Of a stretch of DNA of 64,000 nucleotides, positions 24,760 to 36,325 are shown in pieces. A model generated the notes under the pieces. That model was not told where the DNA came from. It saw only the letters and a list, made by a program, of their open reading frames with translations, and did not search any database. The DNA comes from Flaccisagitta enflata (taxonomy: Eukaryota; Chaetognatha; Sagittoidea; Aphragmophora). Position numbers and translations under genes: made by a program. Each line of letters begins with the position of its first letter. Within the stretch, counting starts at the first letter, position 1. The stretch spans positions 10,106,001-10,170,000 of the forward strand of contig OZ231127.1 in the NCBI GenBank assembly GCA_965153355.1, in the 5' to 3' direction.

Positions 24760-25197
24760 GGGCAGCGGCCCCAGAGGGCCAATGTCCTATAGGACACTGG
24801 GAATTCCAGACGTCCGTATGTCCGTCAATCCGTCCATCCGTCCGTCCCCCATAAAGCTTCAGAGCCTCAAATTCATTGAATAACATGGAAAATTGAAGAA
24901 ATGCAAAATTCCCATTGAATAACATGGAAAATTGACAAAAATGCAATGCGATTCATTGAATAACATACCGATAAAATATGCAAATCCCTACTGAATAACA
25001 TGGAAAATTGATAGAATTATGAAATAAATGCAGAATTCAGATCCAATAGCATGGAAAATTGACAAAAATATTGAAAAAAATGCAATGTTCTCATTGAGTA
25101 ACATGGAAAATAGCCCCAAAGCCCAAAGGCCTTTTCAGGATGTCTGGAAATTCACCCCTGTGTCCTACAGGACATCGGCCCTTTGGGGCCGCTGCCC
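24760..25197. mobile_element. G-family element with GGGCAGCGGCCC ends
   Basis: Left end GGGCAGCGGCCCCAGAGGGC, then GTCCTATAGGACAC. The right end is the inverted form, GTGTCCTACAGGACATCGGC followed by CCTTTGGGGCCGCTGCCC. The interior repeats GAATAACATGGAAAATTGA several times. Total 438 bp. The same ends bound larger elements at 35299-38581 and 49678-51266. Confidence 0.78.
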
Positions 25198-25710
25198 TGC
25201 TCTCAACCCACTTCTTCAGCTGATCACTCCAAGCAGGGCATCGGGTACCGCTGACCATGTGCGATCCTTGGATGACTAGTTTCTTGTCTCCTTGTCTATT
25301 CTCCTCCTTTCATAGTTTCTTTCCCTGCATTTTTCTTTCCCGGGCGAAACCAGTGTACAAAAACAGTCGAAAAAGTAAAAATGAAAACAAAGCTCAAGAG
25401 AGTGGAAAGGGGGGGGGGAGGGCGAGGAAGACGAGGGACTTTGACGTAGAGGAGCCATAAAACTAAAAGCGCAAACATTGCCAGTTTCGAGATAAACAAT
25501 AGCTCTCCCCGCGTGTGTTTGCATAATTCATGAATAATGTCTTTGTATCATTTTTCCCCGAATACTCTCTTGTTGATGTTGATGTTTCTTTTCTCGACTC
25601 GTCATCCTTGTCCCATTCTCTTTATCACTTAAATGTGGTTTGGGGATATTTTTTTTTCTTTTTCCACCATCTTCCCTTGCGTCTTTTCCTCCATCCTCTC
25701 CGTTTTCAGT
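25198..25710. other. Dynein intron, with G-family tail at 25198-25260
   Basis: The first 60 bases carry the G-family tail (AAGCAGGGCATCGGGTACCG). The rest is unassigned sequence with a G9 run near 25411. No exon recognised. Confidence 0.5.
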
Positions 25711-25835
<125 letters not shown>

Positions 25836-26285
25836 TGTTTTAAAGTCTGCACGTGTTAGTGTAAGTCTGTGTGTGAGTTTGTTGATGTGCGTGCGTGTGT
25901 GGTATATTGTGTATATTATTGTGTGTGTAATGTGTAGAGGTGTAACGGTGTTTGTGAAAACGTGCATATTTTTCAGGTTTTTTTCTCCTGGCGGCAATGA
26001 GGGTAATTCGCTCTAAGTGTGAAAAAAAGGAAAGTCTTTTGTTGTTGGGCTGAAACATATCGTCGCGTCGCGGGCGCTTGTTTTTTGTTATTGTCGCGGT
26101 TGTTAGTCCCGTTGTTGTGTTCTATGTTGTATGGCAATTCTCGAAACAGTGGCCCTTTTTCTGTATTTATTCGTTTCTCTCTATTTTTTTCCACTCCCCC
26201 TTTTGTGGTTGTGCAAACCGACGTAAGGGGAAAAAATGATCTGTCTTCGGGCGTTGACATTGAAGACAACTTGTTTGTCCTTTTT
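25836..26285. other. Dynein intron, no gene seen
   Basis: Frames at 26019-26321 (+) and 25973-26326 (-) lack recognisable domains. Confidence 0.4.
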
Positions 26286-26337
26286 GTCCGCGACGGAATA
26301 TCATTCCGACGCGGACTATAATTCAAGGCGGGTGGGT

Positions 26338-26369
<32 letters not shown>

Positions 26370-27640
26370 TGTTGTCGTCAGGGATTTTAAAAAATGGATA
26401 ACTTTTTTATGCTTTGACCGATTTGGTTCATATTTGGTGGGAAGTTGTACTAGGGTAAGGCGCTTTACATCCTATCCGATTTTTGTGATCCGACCAACCC
26501 AACCGGCCCAACCAGCCTACCGGCCTAAAAGTGAAAAACGTGCATAACTTTGGCATTTTTCAGCCGATTTGGTTGAAATTTGGTATGGAGTCTCTAAATG
26601 GAAGGACTCAAGATATGTATGTGATTTATATGCATTTGAGCATGCTAACCGGCCAAACTGACCTACCACCCAACCAGCCTACCGACCAAAAAGTGAAAAA
26701 CTTGCATAACTTTGTCATTTTTCAACTAATTTGGTTGAAACTTGGTAAGGAGTCTCTAAATAGAAGAACTCAACATATGCACACTATGTATCCTGTCAAA
26801 CCAGCCTACCACCCAACAAGCCTACCAGCCTAAAAGTGAAAAATGTGCATATCTTTGGCGTTTGTCAATCGAATTAGTTGAAATTTGATAAGGAGTCTCT
26901 AAATGGAAGAACTCAACACATGTATGTGATTTTTTTGTGTTTGAGCATGCTAACCCGCCACACCGACCTACCACTCCACCAGCTTACCGGCCTAAAAGTG
27001 AAAAACGTGCATAACTTTGGTATTTTTCAACCGATTTGGTATGGAGTCTCTAAATGGAAGGACTCAACATATGTATGTGATTTATATGCATTTGAGCATG
27101 CTAACCGGCCAAACTGACCTACCACCCAACCAGCCTATCGACCAAAAAGTGAAAAACTTGCATAACTTTGTCATTTTTCAACTAATTTGGTTAAAACTTG
27201 GTAAGGAGTCTCTAAATTGAAGAACTCAACATATGCACACTATTTTTCCTGTCAAACCAGCCTACCACCCAACCAGCCTATCAGCCTAAAAGTGAAAAAT
27301 GTGCATATCTTTGGCGTTTTTCAACCAATTTGGTTGAAATTTGGTATTGAGTCTCTAAATGGAAGGACTCAACACATGTATGTGATTTATGTATGTTTGA
27401 GCATGCTAACCGACCTACCACCCAACCAACTTATCGGCCTAAAAGCTAAAAACTTGCATAAATTGGATATTTTTCAACCAATTTGGTTGAAATTTGGTAT
27501 GGAGTCTCTCAATGGAAAAACTCAACGTATTTATTCAAACCAGCTTACTACTCAACCACCCTACTAGCCTAAAAGTAAAAAACGTGCATAACTTTGCCAT
27601 TTTTTAACGGATTTGCATGAAACTTTGTATGGAGGCTCTA
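26286..27640 (+). repeat. R element: hairpin head, (GTC)n and tandem ~150-bp units
   Basis: The head 26286-26316 is an inverted repeat, GTCCGCGACGGAAT / ATTCCGACGCGGAC. It is followed by GGCGGGTGGGTGTCGTCG with a GTC tract (26335-26375). About eight units of 140-165 bp follow, with AAAGTGAAAAACGTGCATAA, TTGGTTGAAATTTGGTATGG and GAGTCTCTAAATGGAAG. The same head-plus-array structure lies in reverse at 43127-44094. Confidence 0.9.
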
Positions 27641-28172
27641 AATGTAAAGACTTTTAGTTTTAGCGAACTTACAGAGTTAGCGATCTTTTTGGTCAAAGCG
27701 ATCTTATGGAATTGGTGATCTTTAACCCCCCTCCGTCGCGGACCCAAATATTGTTCCGATTTTTTTAAACGCGATTGTAGCAGTTTTTTTCGTTGGTGGG
27801 CCTGGTTATCCCATGTACGCATCAAACGACAAAAAAATCCATCGGCGCTTTTGAAATTGGAAAAACATATTGTCACTTTACCTTTCAATTAGCGTCCCCT
27901 CTTGATTTGTGAGCACTTTCCCATCCTAAGTCATTCATAATCAAAACACTTGTACTTGTTCTTTTACTTGTATTTCCTTATGTATCAAGGTAAAATTTTT
28001 GATTTGTTTTTGTTCGAGCCCGGAAAAAAGACGTTGAAATAAGCACTATTTTTCCACTTTCAAAGATGCAAACAGAAGGGGGAGGGGATGAATGACAGAA
28101 AAATACTGTATAAATAAGACTGTGTATATATTACCATTGACGTTCTCCCCGAAATTCATGTCTCTCATGTAG
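27641..28172. other. Dynein intron up to exon b acceptor
   Basis: No repeat family recognised. Ends with the acceptor CTCTCATGTAG. Confidence 0.5.
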
Positions 28173-28327
28173 GTTTCCAAAGCGTGTACGTCTATTTGCA
28201 CGTGGGTTCGTGCCATGCACAAATATCACTTTGTCGCCAAAGCTGTCGCCCCCAAACGAGAAGCTCTAGCCCTCGCTCAAAAGGACCTCGAAGAAACTCA
28301 AGCCATTCTTGATGCTGCCAAATCCAG
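28173..28327 (+). CDS. DNAH1-like: Axonemal dynein heavy chain (DNAH1-like), exon b: end of MTBD and start of stalk CC2
   Basis: 51 codons plus two bases, entering in phase 0 and leaving after AG of an Arg codon at donor GTCTCT. It opens [19 protein letters not shown], the conserved last helix of the microtubule-binding domain, then [10 protein letters not shown], where the returning coiled-coil CC2 begins. It joins exon a in frame across a 6.3-kb intron. Composition and codon use are clearly coding against AT-rich flanks. Confidence 0.95.
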
Positions 28328-28362
28328 GTCTCTAAACGATCTCATTTACATATAACCGTTTC

Positions 28363-28392
28363 AACATCGTCGTCGTCGTCGTCGTTGTATTT

Positions 28393-28427
<35 letters not shown>

Positions 28428-28830
28428 AGGTTTTGTTGCCGTTGACAATGCTGTCAATGTTGTTTATCAATGTTGTGGTTGTTGTTGTTTATCATCTTCT
28501 TCCTTTTTCTCATCTCAAAATCTCTCCCGTCCTTTTCTCATCTTCTTTCACGTCGTTCACCTCTTCTCCTTTTACCTCGTTTCCTTTTTTACTTCCTCCT
28601 ATATCCAAGTTTTTTTTTCTCTTTCTTTTTCTTCTTCTTCTTCTTTTTCTTCTTCTTCTTTTTCTTTTTCTTTTTCTTCTTCTTTTTCTTCTGCTTCATC
28701 ATCATCGTCCTCTTCTTTTTTTTCTTCTTCTTTTTCTTTTCCTTCCTTCTTCTCCCTCTTCTTTGTCTTCTTTTTCCTCTTCTCCCTCTTCTTATCTCAT
28801 TGTTTTTTTCTTCTGTTTTAACCTCCTCTC
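28363..28830. repeat. (GTC)n/(GTT)n then long pyrimidine tract within a 542-bp intron
   Basis: GTC and GTT trinucleotides at 28363-28429, then about 330 bases dominated by TTC, CTTTTT and similar. The pyrimidine tract runs almost to the exon-c acceptor (CAACCACAG) and could act as an oversized polypyrimidine tract. Frames reading FFFF/SSSS are artefacts. Confidence 0.93.
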
Positions 28831-28869
28831 CGCTTTATACACACAAATCCTCATCACCAACAACCACAG

Positions 28870-29125
28870 ACTTTCCGAGGTGGAGGAAGGCATCGCGACG
28901 CTGCAGGCCAAGTACAACGACTGCGTCAACAAGAAGGAAGAGTTGGAGCGCAAATGTCAGGAATGCGAAGAGCGACTCGTCCGCGCCGACAAACTCATCG
29001 GCGGACTGGCCGACGAGAAGGACCGATGGGCGGACAGCGTGACCAGACTGGAAATGCAGATCACCAGCATCACCGGCAGCGTACTCATCGGTGCCGCCTA
29101 TGTCGCTTATCTAGGACCGTTCAAC
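28870..29125 (+). CDS. DNAH1-like: Axonemal dynein heavy chain (DNAH1-like), exon c: stalk CC2 and AAA5 start
   Basis: The single leading base completes the Arg codon from exon b, followed by 85 codons. EVEEGIATLQAKY and ADKLIGGLADEKDRW are classic CC2 heptad-rich blocks, and VAYLGPF marks the entry into AAA5. Acceptor CAACCACAG; donor GTAAGT, consensus and in phase 0. A GA microsatellite begins about 23 bases after the donor. Confidence 0.96.
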
Positions 29126-29146
29126 GTAAGTTGTCGGAGACGTATC

Positions 29147-29148
<2 letters not shown>

Positions 29149-29238
<90 letters not shown>
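29149..29238. repeat. (GA)n microsatellite
   Basis: Pure GA for about 90 bases, close behind the exon-c donor. Confidence 0.97.
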
Positions 29239-29240
<2 letters not shown>

Positions 29241-29648
29241 TTATTGCTGGTTTTTAACTTGTTTAAATCTTTTCGTTTACACTTTTTATTTTTTATAAGA
29301 ACATCATTTTTTAGCCAAAGCCTTCAAAAGAGATAGAGATAGCTACTAAAGAAATAACTACGTTTTTAATTTTCGGGCAATTTCAAGCCTTCATGTTCTT
29401 ATAAACTAGGTTCTTATAAGAAATAAAAAGTGTATTGCTATTTTTCTCGTTTCTACCCGTACCATCTTGTGTATTTTGTGATTCCTCGCAGATCTATTAG
29501 AGGCTGTGACCGTCGGTCGGTCTTTCGGTCTGTCAGTCAAGTTCAAAATCACAAAATCTGAGGTTCATAATTCAGAAGAGCCGCGCTACTCTAATCTGTC
29601 ATTCATTCATTTAACAATTGTTTCACTCAAAGAAAAAGATCGTTCATA
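29239..29648. other. Dynein intron spacer
   Basis: AT-rich. It has a CGGTCGGTCTTTCGGTCTGT stutter near 29513-29533 that resembles S-family interiors. No exon. Confidence 0.45.
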
Positions 29649-31201
29649 TAGGGTAGAGTGGGGTAAAATGGGTCAGCGGGGTAAAATGGGTCACCTAACT
29701 TTTTTTTTAAATTTTGCTATAATTTGGTGAAATGAAGCAATTTTTGCTTCTGGTCTGGGGAGTAGGGTGCTATATCCTCCTCCAAGATAAGTAATTGCCC
29801 CTTGTTGGTAATATTTGGATGCATTGTGAAAATAAATAGTAAATAGATAAAAATTGTGGGTCGCTAGGCATGAAACCAACTTCTTGTTTCCATGGAGACC
29901 ATATTGAGGAAGAAAGCCGTTACCCACTGCCTAAGTACTACCTAGGAAATAAGTCTACGTTCACCTATAATAGCTAATAGATACACTTCAAGTAATGATA
30001 GGTAGGAAAAATTAGTGAGATTCAGAAACTACTTCGAAAGTTCTATCATTTGGGACCAATCCCATTGCTGTGTCTCAAAGCGTTTAGAAATGAGAGCGAT
30101 CTGAAGACGACTACCCTTTTTTGAAAATGCAGAAAAATCAGAGGTGAATCTGTTTTGGGGAGCGCGTATATCAACAAGCAAGTTATAGCAATGTTTTGGA
30201 AGATTTAGTACATCATTTTGGATTTTTACATCAACCAACATATAAATGTCCCATTACATCTCAATTTCACTCCAAATGATACTGCTGTGCCTAAATTTCA
30301 AGTGTCTGGAACAGGAGTAACCAATGGTATCAAATGAGTGGCTGTAAAAAAAAATGCAAGTATCTGCGGTGACATGTCTTGGCAGAATTCATGTTTAGAC
30401 TCAAAAAACTGTCACTAAGCCAAATGGAGGGTGTCAAAGCCTAGGCGGGACATAAATGAGGCACTGAAAAAAAGAAATCCCTCACCCTCTTGATATTTGT
30501 TTTGTAAATTAACTTCCTCCTCCAGTGAACGTAGACTTTTTTCCTAGGTAGTAATACGGATGCATGGTTAAATGTGGGCAGTAATGGTTTTCAGTTTTTA
30601 CATATAATTAGCTAAAAGATTAATTTTTAGTAAGGTGGGGTAAAATGGGTCACCATGCTGAAATCATGAAATTTTCATCAAAATGATGATATATGCTTGT
30701 TTTCCAATCTCATGGGTCAGAGTAAGTGAGGTACAGCTCATTCCAGCCCTAAGCATCTTGTTCCATTGTTTTTGAAAGATTTTATAATATGAAAATGATG
30801 ATTTGATGCTAAACCGTTATTTTCAAAAAACTTCTCACGTAACCAAATATTTCCTGCCTTAAAATACTTTTTTTTGCTCAGTTTATATGGTAGGTCACTT
30901 GTTTTTCACTAATGCGTTGTAGCTCCTCACTTGGAATCATGTAATGGCCGATGTTTTTCAAAAAAAGGTAGGTGACCCATTTTACCCCACCTTGATGGGG
31001 TAAAATGGGTCACCTACTCATTTTAGAAAAGGGGGGGTTGCCCCCCTCGCTTATTTTTTGAGGGCAATTTCCTTTTTTTGTGGTAGTAGAGAAAACACAC
31101 ATTGTCCAAAATCAATCATAAAATTCTTCATTTTTATAAAGAATTAAGAAATATAAAAAAATTAATCGAAAAAGTGACCCATTTTACCCCACTTCACCCT
31201 A
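29649..31201. mobile_element. 1.55-kb element with GGGTAAAATGGGTCA inverted ends
   Basis: Left end TAGGGTAGAGTGGGGTAAAA and right end TTTACCCCACTTCACCCTA form an inverted repeat, with the motif GGGGTAAAATGGGTCACC repeated just inside. Further internal copies occur at about 30630 and 30970-31015. It ends about 100 bp before exon d. No transposase frame is visible. Similar GGGTAAAATGGGTCA termini occur, from general knowledge, in non-autonomous elements of other invertebrates; this is recollection, not a search. Confidence 0.8.
29938..30551. mobile_element. Nested 614-bp TA-flanked element
   Basis: The left end CTACCTAGGAAATAAGTCTA, continuing to CGTTCAC, is mirrored at the right end (differing at one base of the first 20). 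TA sits on each side (29936-29937 and 30552-30553). It is inserted within the larger element 29649-31201. A lone end of the same family is seen near 56998-57020. Confidence 0.8.
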
Positions 31202-31304
31202 CTCCTTATCAGCGATGCCATTACTTAGCCTTGTTTAAAGTATTATCCCGATTTTCTGTTTATTTTATATTCTCCATCGATTTCAATGATTTCTTTGGCT
31301 GCAG

Positions 31305-31437
31305 GGTCCTTTCCGCGAAATGCTGTCTGCAGACTGGGAAGCCAAGTTGGACGAATTGAAAGTGCCAAACACCGGAAACAACGACCTCAATCACATCCTA
31401 GGAGATCCTGTCAAAATCAGATCGTGGCAAATCGCCG
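31305..31437 (+). CDS. DNAH1-like: Axonemal dynein heavy chain (DNAH1-like), exon d: AAA5
   Basis: 44 codons plus one base. It opens GPFREMLSADWEAKL and closes PVKIRSWQIA with the first base of a Gly codon. The last block is highly conserved at the start of AAA5 in axonemal dyneins. Acceptor TTGGCTGCAG. The donor GTTAGA is immediately followed by a long GA microsatellite, so the splice site itself is the first copy of the repeat. Confidence 0.95.
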
Positions 31438-31439
31438 GT

Positions 31440-31514
<75 letters not shown>

Positions 31515-31578
31515 AGAGAAAGAGAAAGAAAGAAAAAAAGAAAAACAAAGAAAAAAAAAAGAAAAAAAAAGAAAAAAA

Positions 31579-31646
<68 letters not shown>

Positions 31647-31670
31647 GAGAAAAAAAGAAAAAAAGAAAAA

Positions 31671-31718
<48 letters not shown>

Positions 31719-31783
31719 GAGAAAAGAGAAAAGAGAAAAGAGAAAAGAGAAAAGAGAAAGACAGACAGACAGACAGACAGACA
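31438..31783. repeat. Purine microsatellite (GA)n(GAAA)n(GACA)n touching a splice donor
   Basis: GA at 31443-31507, GAAA and related at 31508-31758, and a short ACAG/GACA tract at 31759-31783. It occupies most of the 474-bp intron between exons d and e. All long frames over it are artefacts. Confidence 0.97.
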
Positions 31784-31911
31784 AGAACCAACACACAATA
31801 AAACCAGATCGAGACTGACTGAATGAGAGAGACGGACAGTCAATCATAGGACTTTAGAGACAGTTCAATTAATTGCCTCACGCGCATTTTGCTGCCACTT
31901 TTCTATTATAG

Positions 31912-32024
31912 GTCTTCCGAAGGATGCTCTCTCTGTGGAAAACGGAATCATTGTCCAATACAGTCAGAGATGGCCTCTATTCATCGATCCTCAAGGACAA
32001 GCTAATAAATGGATCAAAAATCTC
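31912..32024 (+). CDS. DNAH1-like: Axonemal dynein heavy chain (DNAH1-like), exon e: AAA5 core
   Basis: Two bases complete the Gly codon from exon d, followed by 37 codons with LSVENGII and [19 protein letters not shown], the diagnostic AAA5 block. Acceptor TTTCTATTATAG; donor GTATGT; ends in phase 0. The next family block (usually starting EK..) was not found downstream in this window, so the following intron is at least 32 kb if the assembly is right. Confidence 0.96.
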
Positions 32025-32121
32025 GTATGTATCATTCTAGTTGTTCATATAGTAGTAAGCTTGAAATAAGTGATTCATGTGTAAGTATCTATGTGTTATG
32101 TGTCTTTGAGTAGATAGGTAG

Positions 32122-32731
32122 TAGACCTCCCAGAAAAACTCATTTTATTGAAAAATACTCATTCCTGCAGCATTTCTCAAAGAAAATACACCATAGAATA
32201 AGAATTCAGCTGAAAAAAATTTTTTTGAAATTTTTTTATGGCGGAAGTGTTAGGTCAAAGGTGATATAAGGTCAAAACTTCAAAATGAGAATTTTAAAAA
32301 TCTGATTGCAGATTCATGATCCTTGCAAAAAACTGTCTTAAGAAAGTGCTCTTCTTTTTTTGATATTCCTTCGGGAAGATAGTCAAAATTGAGGTCAAAG
32401 ATCTAAATAAGGCCAATTCTAAACAAAAGAGCAATTTTGACCCGATCTAGATCTTTGACCTTTATTTTGACTAGGTTCCTGAAGGAATATCAAAAAAAGA
32501 AGAGCACTTTCTTTTGACAGTTTTTTGCAAGGATTATGAATCTGCAATCAGATTTATAAAATTCTCATTTTGAAAATTTGACCTTATATCACCTTTGGCC
32601 TAATACTTCCGCCATAAAAAAATTTCAAAAATTTTTTTTGCTGCTGAATTCTTATTCAGTGGTGTATAATCTTCAAAAAAAGCCGCAGGGATAAGCACTT
32701 TTTAATAAAATGAGTTATTCTGGGCGACCTA
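32122..32731. mobile_element. 610-bp foldback element in dynein intron
   Basis: Inverted arms of about 275 bp meet near 32395-32440. The left end TAGACCTCCCAGAAAAACTC pairs with the right end TGAGTTATTCTGGGCGACCTA, and CAGATTTTTAAAATTCTCAT-type and GAAGGAATATCAAAAAAAGA blocks are mirrored. It starts about 100 bp after exon e. No open frame. Confidence 0.82.
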
Positions 32732-33540
32732 ATAGGTAGCATAGAATTCTGAACAGTGAAGTTTATATTAAGCAAATCTTTCCTATGCGTTATACCATGT
32801 TCCGTGGTTTTTGTGTGCTTTGTTTTCTTCAGCTACATGTTTTCCTGATTGTTTTGTTGTATATGATAGATTTAATTGTCATTGGCGTTTGTTTCCTCAC
32901 CCCCGTACTGTAGATGCGCGGCGAAGCAAAAGAAAAAGCTGCGGTAAAACTTCAATTGAAATGAAACCCAATTATCACTTTATTTCACCATGAGTCCGTG
33001 ACCATGTTATATTGTCACAACTGTGAAAAAAAAGAGAGAGGATGAAGCTTGCAGTCATCGAACCAATTGTTTTTTTCCCTGCTTTAATCATATAGATTTC
33101 TTTTTAATTATATAGATATTTTTTATTTCCGACGGTCAAACTCATGAGTTTGTTAGGCCCTGGAGATCCGGACTCGCGAGTGCGCAAGCGTGTTCGTTTG
33201 AGTGTATGCGTGTGTGCGCGTGTTTCGGGGATGCAAGCCCCTGCCCATCCGTCCGCGGCGAAAATTGTAACCCTGAGGTTCCTGTCTTTACTCTTTCTTT
33301 TTCGTTCCTCCTATGATGGGTCGATGACCGATGTGGTTTTGATGCTCCCAGCTATATTCTCCTTCTTTTTTTTTCATTTGACGCAACAGCTCGAGTCATT
33401 TCGTCGAGCCTTGGTTTGTACGCGACCATCTGTTCACGATGTTCTTTTCCCCTACATCGTTATAGTCCAGGACCTTAAAGAAACAGATCGGCGTTTTTGG
33501 ATGAAGTTACCAAAATTTGCATACAGGTACAGTTTTTGAT
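32732..33540. other. Intronic or intergenic spacer
   Basis: A 131-residue plus frame at 33144-33539 includes an S-like GCCCCTGCCCATCCGTCCGC motif and is probably repeat-derived. No dynein continuation was found. Confidence 0.4.
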
Positions 33541-35180
33541 GCTGAACAACATGGAAAGAGCCACTCGGCCAAAAAATGGCATGGCCTTTTAAAAAAATGC
33601 GTTTTTCTGAAAAAAATTTGGGAAAAATGACGCTGACGCCACACCGTTTGAGCCAATGCCATAAAAATTTCAGGGAAGGAAACTACATGTTTTGTTTACT
33701 TGCATACCAAATTTTAGCAAAATCCGTCAAGTAGAAGCGGAGAAATGGCGTTTCAAAGTCTAGGCCTGTTTTTCAAAAAAGGGCTATGTTTAATTTTTTG
33801 GGCAAAAAATAGAATTTTTTGAGCCAGATGCCCAAAATCTTCCATATTGATGCCAAATGTCCATATGCACTTGGGAAAAAAAAGGGCATTAAAGTTTGTG
33901 CCCTATTTTGGCCTAAACGGCTAAAAAACCCCAAAAAAATGTTGCAAATTTTATTTCTTTTCTAAAATCTTTGGTATTTTTCAAAAAATACCAAAAACGC
34001 TGATGCCAATGGTGGGAATCATACCTCTGTATGAATATAAACATAACCCCAAGGTTTCAGGACACTGGCGAGTCTGAAAGAACAGAAAAATATTTTCAAA
34101 TATTTAAAAAATGCCAAAATTTTTTTGAACTCTTGGATACCCATGGCTTTTTGGCACCGCTGAGCCCAAACGACTTGAGCTAATAAAACCAAAGTGGGCA
34201 TGTAAGTTCTAGACATCCATGCGCAACTTCATGCCAAATTTAGCACTCTAGGTCAATTTTTAGTCTGGTTTTTAGAAAAAATATTTGAAAAAATGAGCTA
34301 AAAAACACAAAAAACTGGTTTTTTGGCCATATTTGCGTGCTAAGTGATATAACCATCAATTTTTTTTTGCATAGATGATCAATGAGTCTAGGATGCACCA
34401 TCATGCAAAAATAGAAGTGCCTGTGATTGCAGGTTTTTAAAAAAATCACTTTTGAATTTTTCCAAAATTTTGAATTTTTGTGATTTTGGTACCTAGCCTC
34501 ATTTTTTGGTCAAGATTTTGATGGAAAAATACCAAATTTGGTACACATGATCCAGGACACCTACACTTGCTTCAACTAAAATTTCATACACGTGGTCGAA
34601 GTATAAGATTGGAAAAATTAACCTCAAGACCCTAAAAAAATTCAATTTTTTTGAATTTTTAGTAAAAAACAGCTATAACTTGACAATAAACGATACTATT
34701 CTCACCAAATTTGGTCAGTGGAAGTTAATTCCAACATATGACGAGGAAGTAAAAAAAAATTGGCAGATTTTTCAAAAACTTTGAAAAATTTGGTCCAAAA
34801 TAGCCTTTTTTGGCCAAAATTACCTTAAAAATGGGATTTTTTCACCTATTACCAGGCCAAAAGCCCTCTCTATCACCTCATTTTTCTCACTCAGGCTCTA
34901 CACACACACATAAACTAGCATAAAAAAATTTTTGGGTTCCTATCATGTGAAAAACTGGCCTAGAACATCATTTTTCAAGGAAAAATCACTAAAAAATCAC
35001 ATTTTTAGGTTTTTTTCTTCAAAATTGTCAAAAATTCCTGCCTGTTACCTGAATGGCAAAGAAAGCAAAGTGTCTCTCGATCTACTAAGACAATTTGTTC
35101 AAACAAAACAAGGCTGGATACAAAATTCAAAAATGTGACGGACATACCTACTGACCGACACTGCAAGGTCCACGACTAAA
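33541..35180. repeat. AT-rich repeat-like block ending in an S-family tail
   Basis: Long sequence of AAAAAATTTGG-type phrases in both strands without coding blocks. It ends CTGACCGACACTGCAAGGTC then CACGACTAAAA, which resembles the hairpin end of family S in minus orientation. Confidence 0.5.
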
Positions 35181-35212
35181 AAAAGACCCAATAATGTTTA
35201 GAAATAGCTAAA

Positions 35213-35298
35213 CAGGTCGCCCAAGGGCAATATGTGGTCAGCGATACTCATTGCCCTGCTTTGAGTGATTGTGAATTGGAGTGAGAGGAAGCAGGGCA
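35213..35298. repeat. G-family tail
   Basis: GGTCAGCGATACTCATTGCC and GTGAGAGGAAGCAGGGCA match the sequence preceding other GGGCAGCGGCCC ends (46018 and 49618). Confidence 0.65.
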
Positions 35299-35553
35299 GC
35301 GGCCCTAAAGGGGACGAAGTCCTGTAGAACAGGGGGACTTTCGTTCGTCCTACCTGAAGAAGTTGATGAGATGCTATAGAGGGCTGACTGAAGGCATTCA
35401 AGAGCCTAAACTGAGTTCTAAGAAGGCTGATATAAGGTCTGAGAATGCCAATTGGAAGCTTGAAAGGGCTGACTTGAGGCTTGAGAGAGCTGATTAAGGC
35501 TTGAAAAGCCAGAGAACTGATTTGAAGCCTGAGAGCAATAGATGGAGGTTTAG

Positions 35554-35892
35554 ATGGCTGGTTTGAGGCCTGAGAGGCCTAATTTGAGGCATGAGAGGCC
35601 AGGTTTGAGGCCTGAGAATTTGGATTTGAGGCCTGAGAGGCTGGATATGAGGCCTGAGAGGCTGGATTTGAGGCCTGAGAGGCTAAATTTGAAGCCTGAG
35701 AGGCTGGATTTGAGGCCTGAGAGGCTAGATTTGAGGCCTGAGAGGCTAAATTTGAGGCCTGAGAGGCTGGATTTGAGGCCTGAGAGGCTGGATTTGAGGC
35801 CTGAGAGGCTGGATTTGAGGCCTGAGAGGCTGGATTTAAGGCCTGAGAGGCTGGATTTGAGGCTTGAGAGGCTGGATTTGAGGCCTGAGAGA
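35554..35892. repeat. 21-bp minisatellite in left arm
   Basis: About 16 units of GAGGCCTGAGAGGCTGGATTT (21 bp). It reads as a heptad LDLRPER in one frame and ASQASNP on the other strand. These are periodic artefacts, not a collagen- or receptor-like protein. Confidence 0.93.
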
Positions 35893-36325
35893 TCTGATGA
35901 AGGGGGGGACTAACAGACAAACGGATGAACGGATGGACGAACGAAAGTCCCCCTGTGTTCTACAGGACTTCATCCCCTTTGGGGCCGCTGCCCAAAAACA
36001 GTCATTTTCTAGCCAACATTGGTTCTTAGAATCACTATGTCTTTAGCAACCATCAAACTGACATAGCAAGTTGAAGTATGTGAATCAAAATGATTTCAGC
36101 ATATTGGCTGCCCAGACCAACTGGCATACCACCCACCCAACCAACCAACAGCCTAGGCATTCAAAATATGCATAACCTACACTTTCACCTACCCAATTTT
36201 GGGCAGCGGCCTGAGAGGTGTCAATGACCTATGATTTCACACATATGTGGGATTTTCTCCTCCTTCTCCTTCTTCTACGTCCCCCCCTCAAATCCGGGTT
36301 TCGAGGCCCAAATCCCAGTGTTGAG

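Noticed and set aside
28393-29298. Large plus-strand frames overlapping exon c (for example 28433-29257)
   Set aside because: They read through the pyrimidine tract of the intron and the GA repeat. Only 28870-29125 of that frame is dynein sequence.
33144-33539. 131-residue plus-strand frame after the dynein exons as a continuing exon
   Set aside because: It has no AAA5 or AAA6 blocks, contains a CCTGCCCATCCGTCC motif of the S family and lacks matching splice phases.
35554-35920. Open frames rich in LDLRPER (+) and ASQASNP (-) resembling a repetitive structural protein
   Set aside because: They are translations of a 21-bp minisatellite within a non-coding inverted repeat. Both strands are open, and the mirrored copy has a different unit number.
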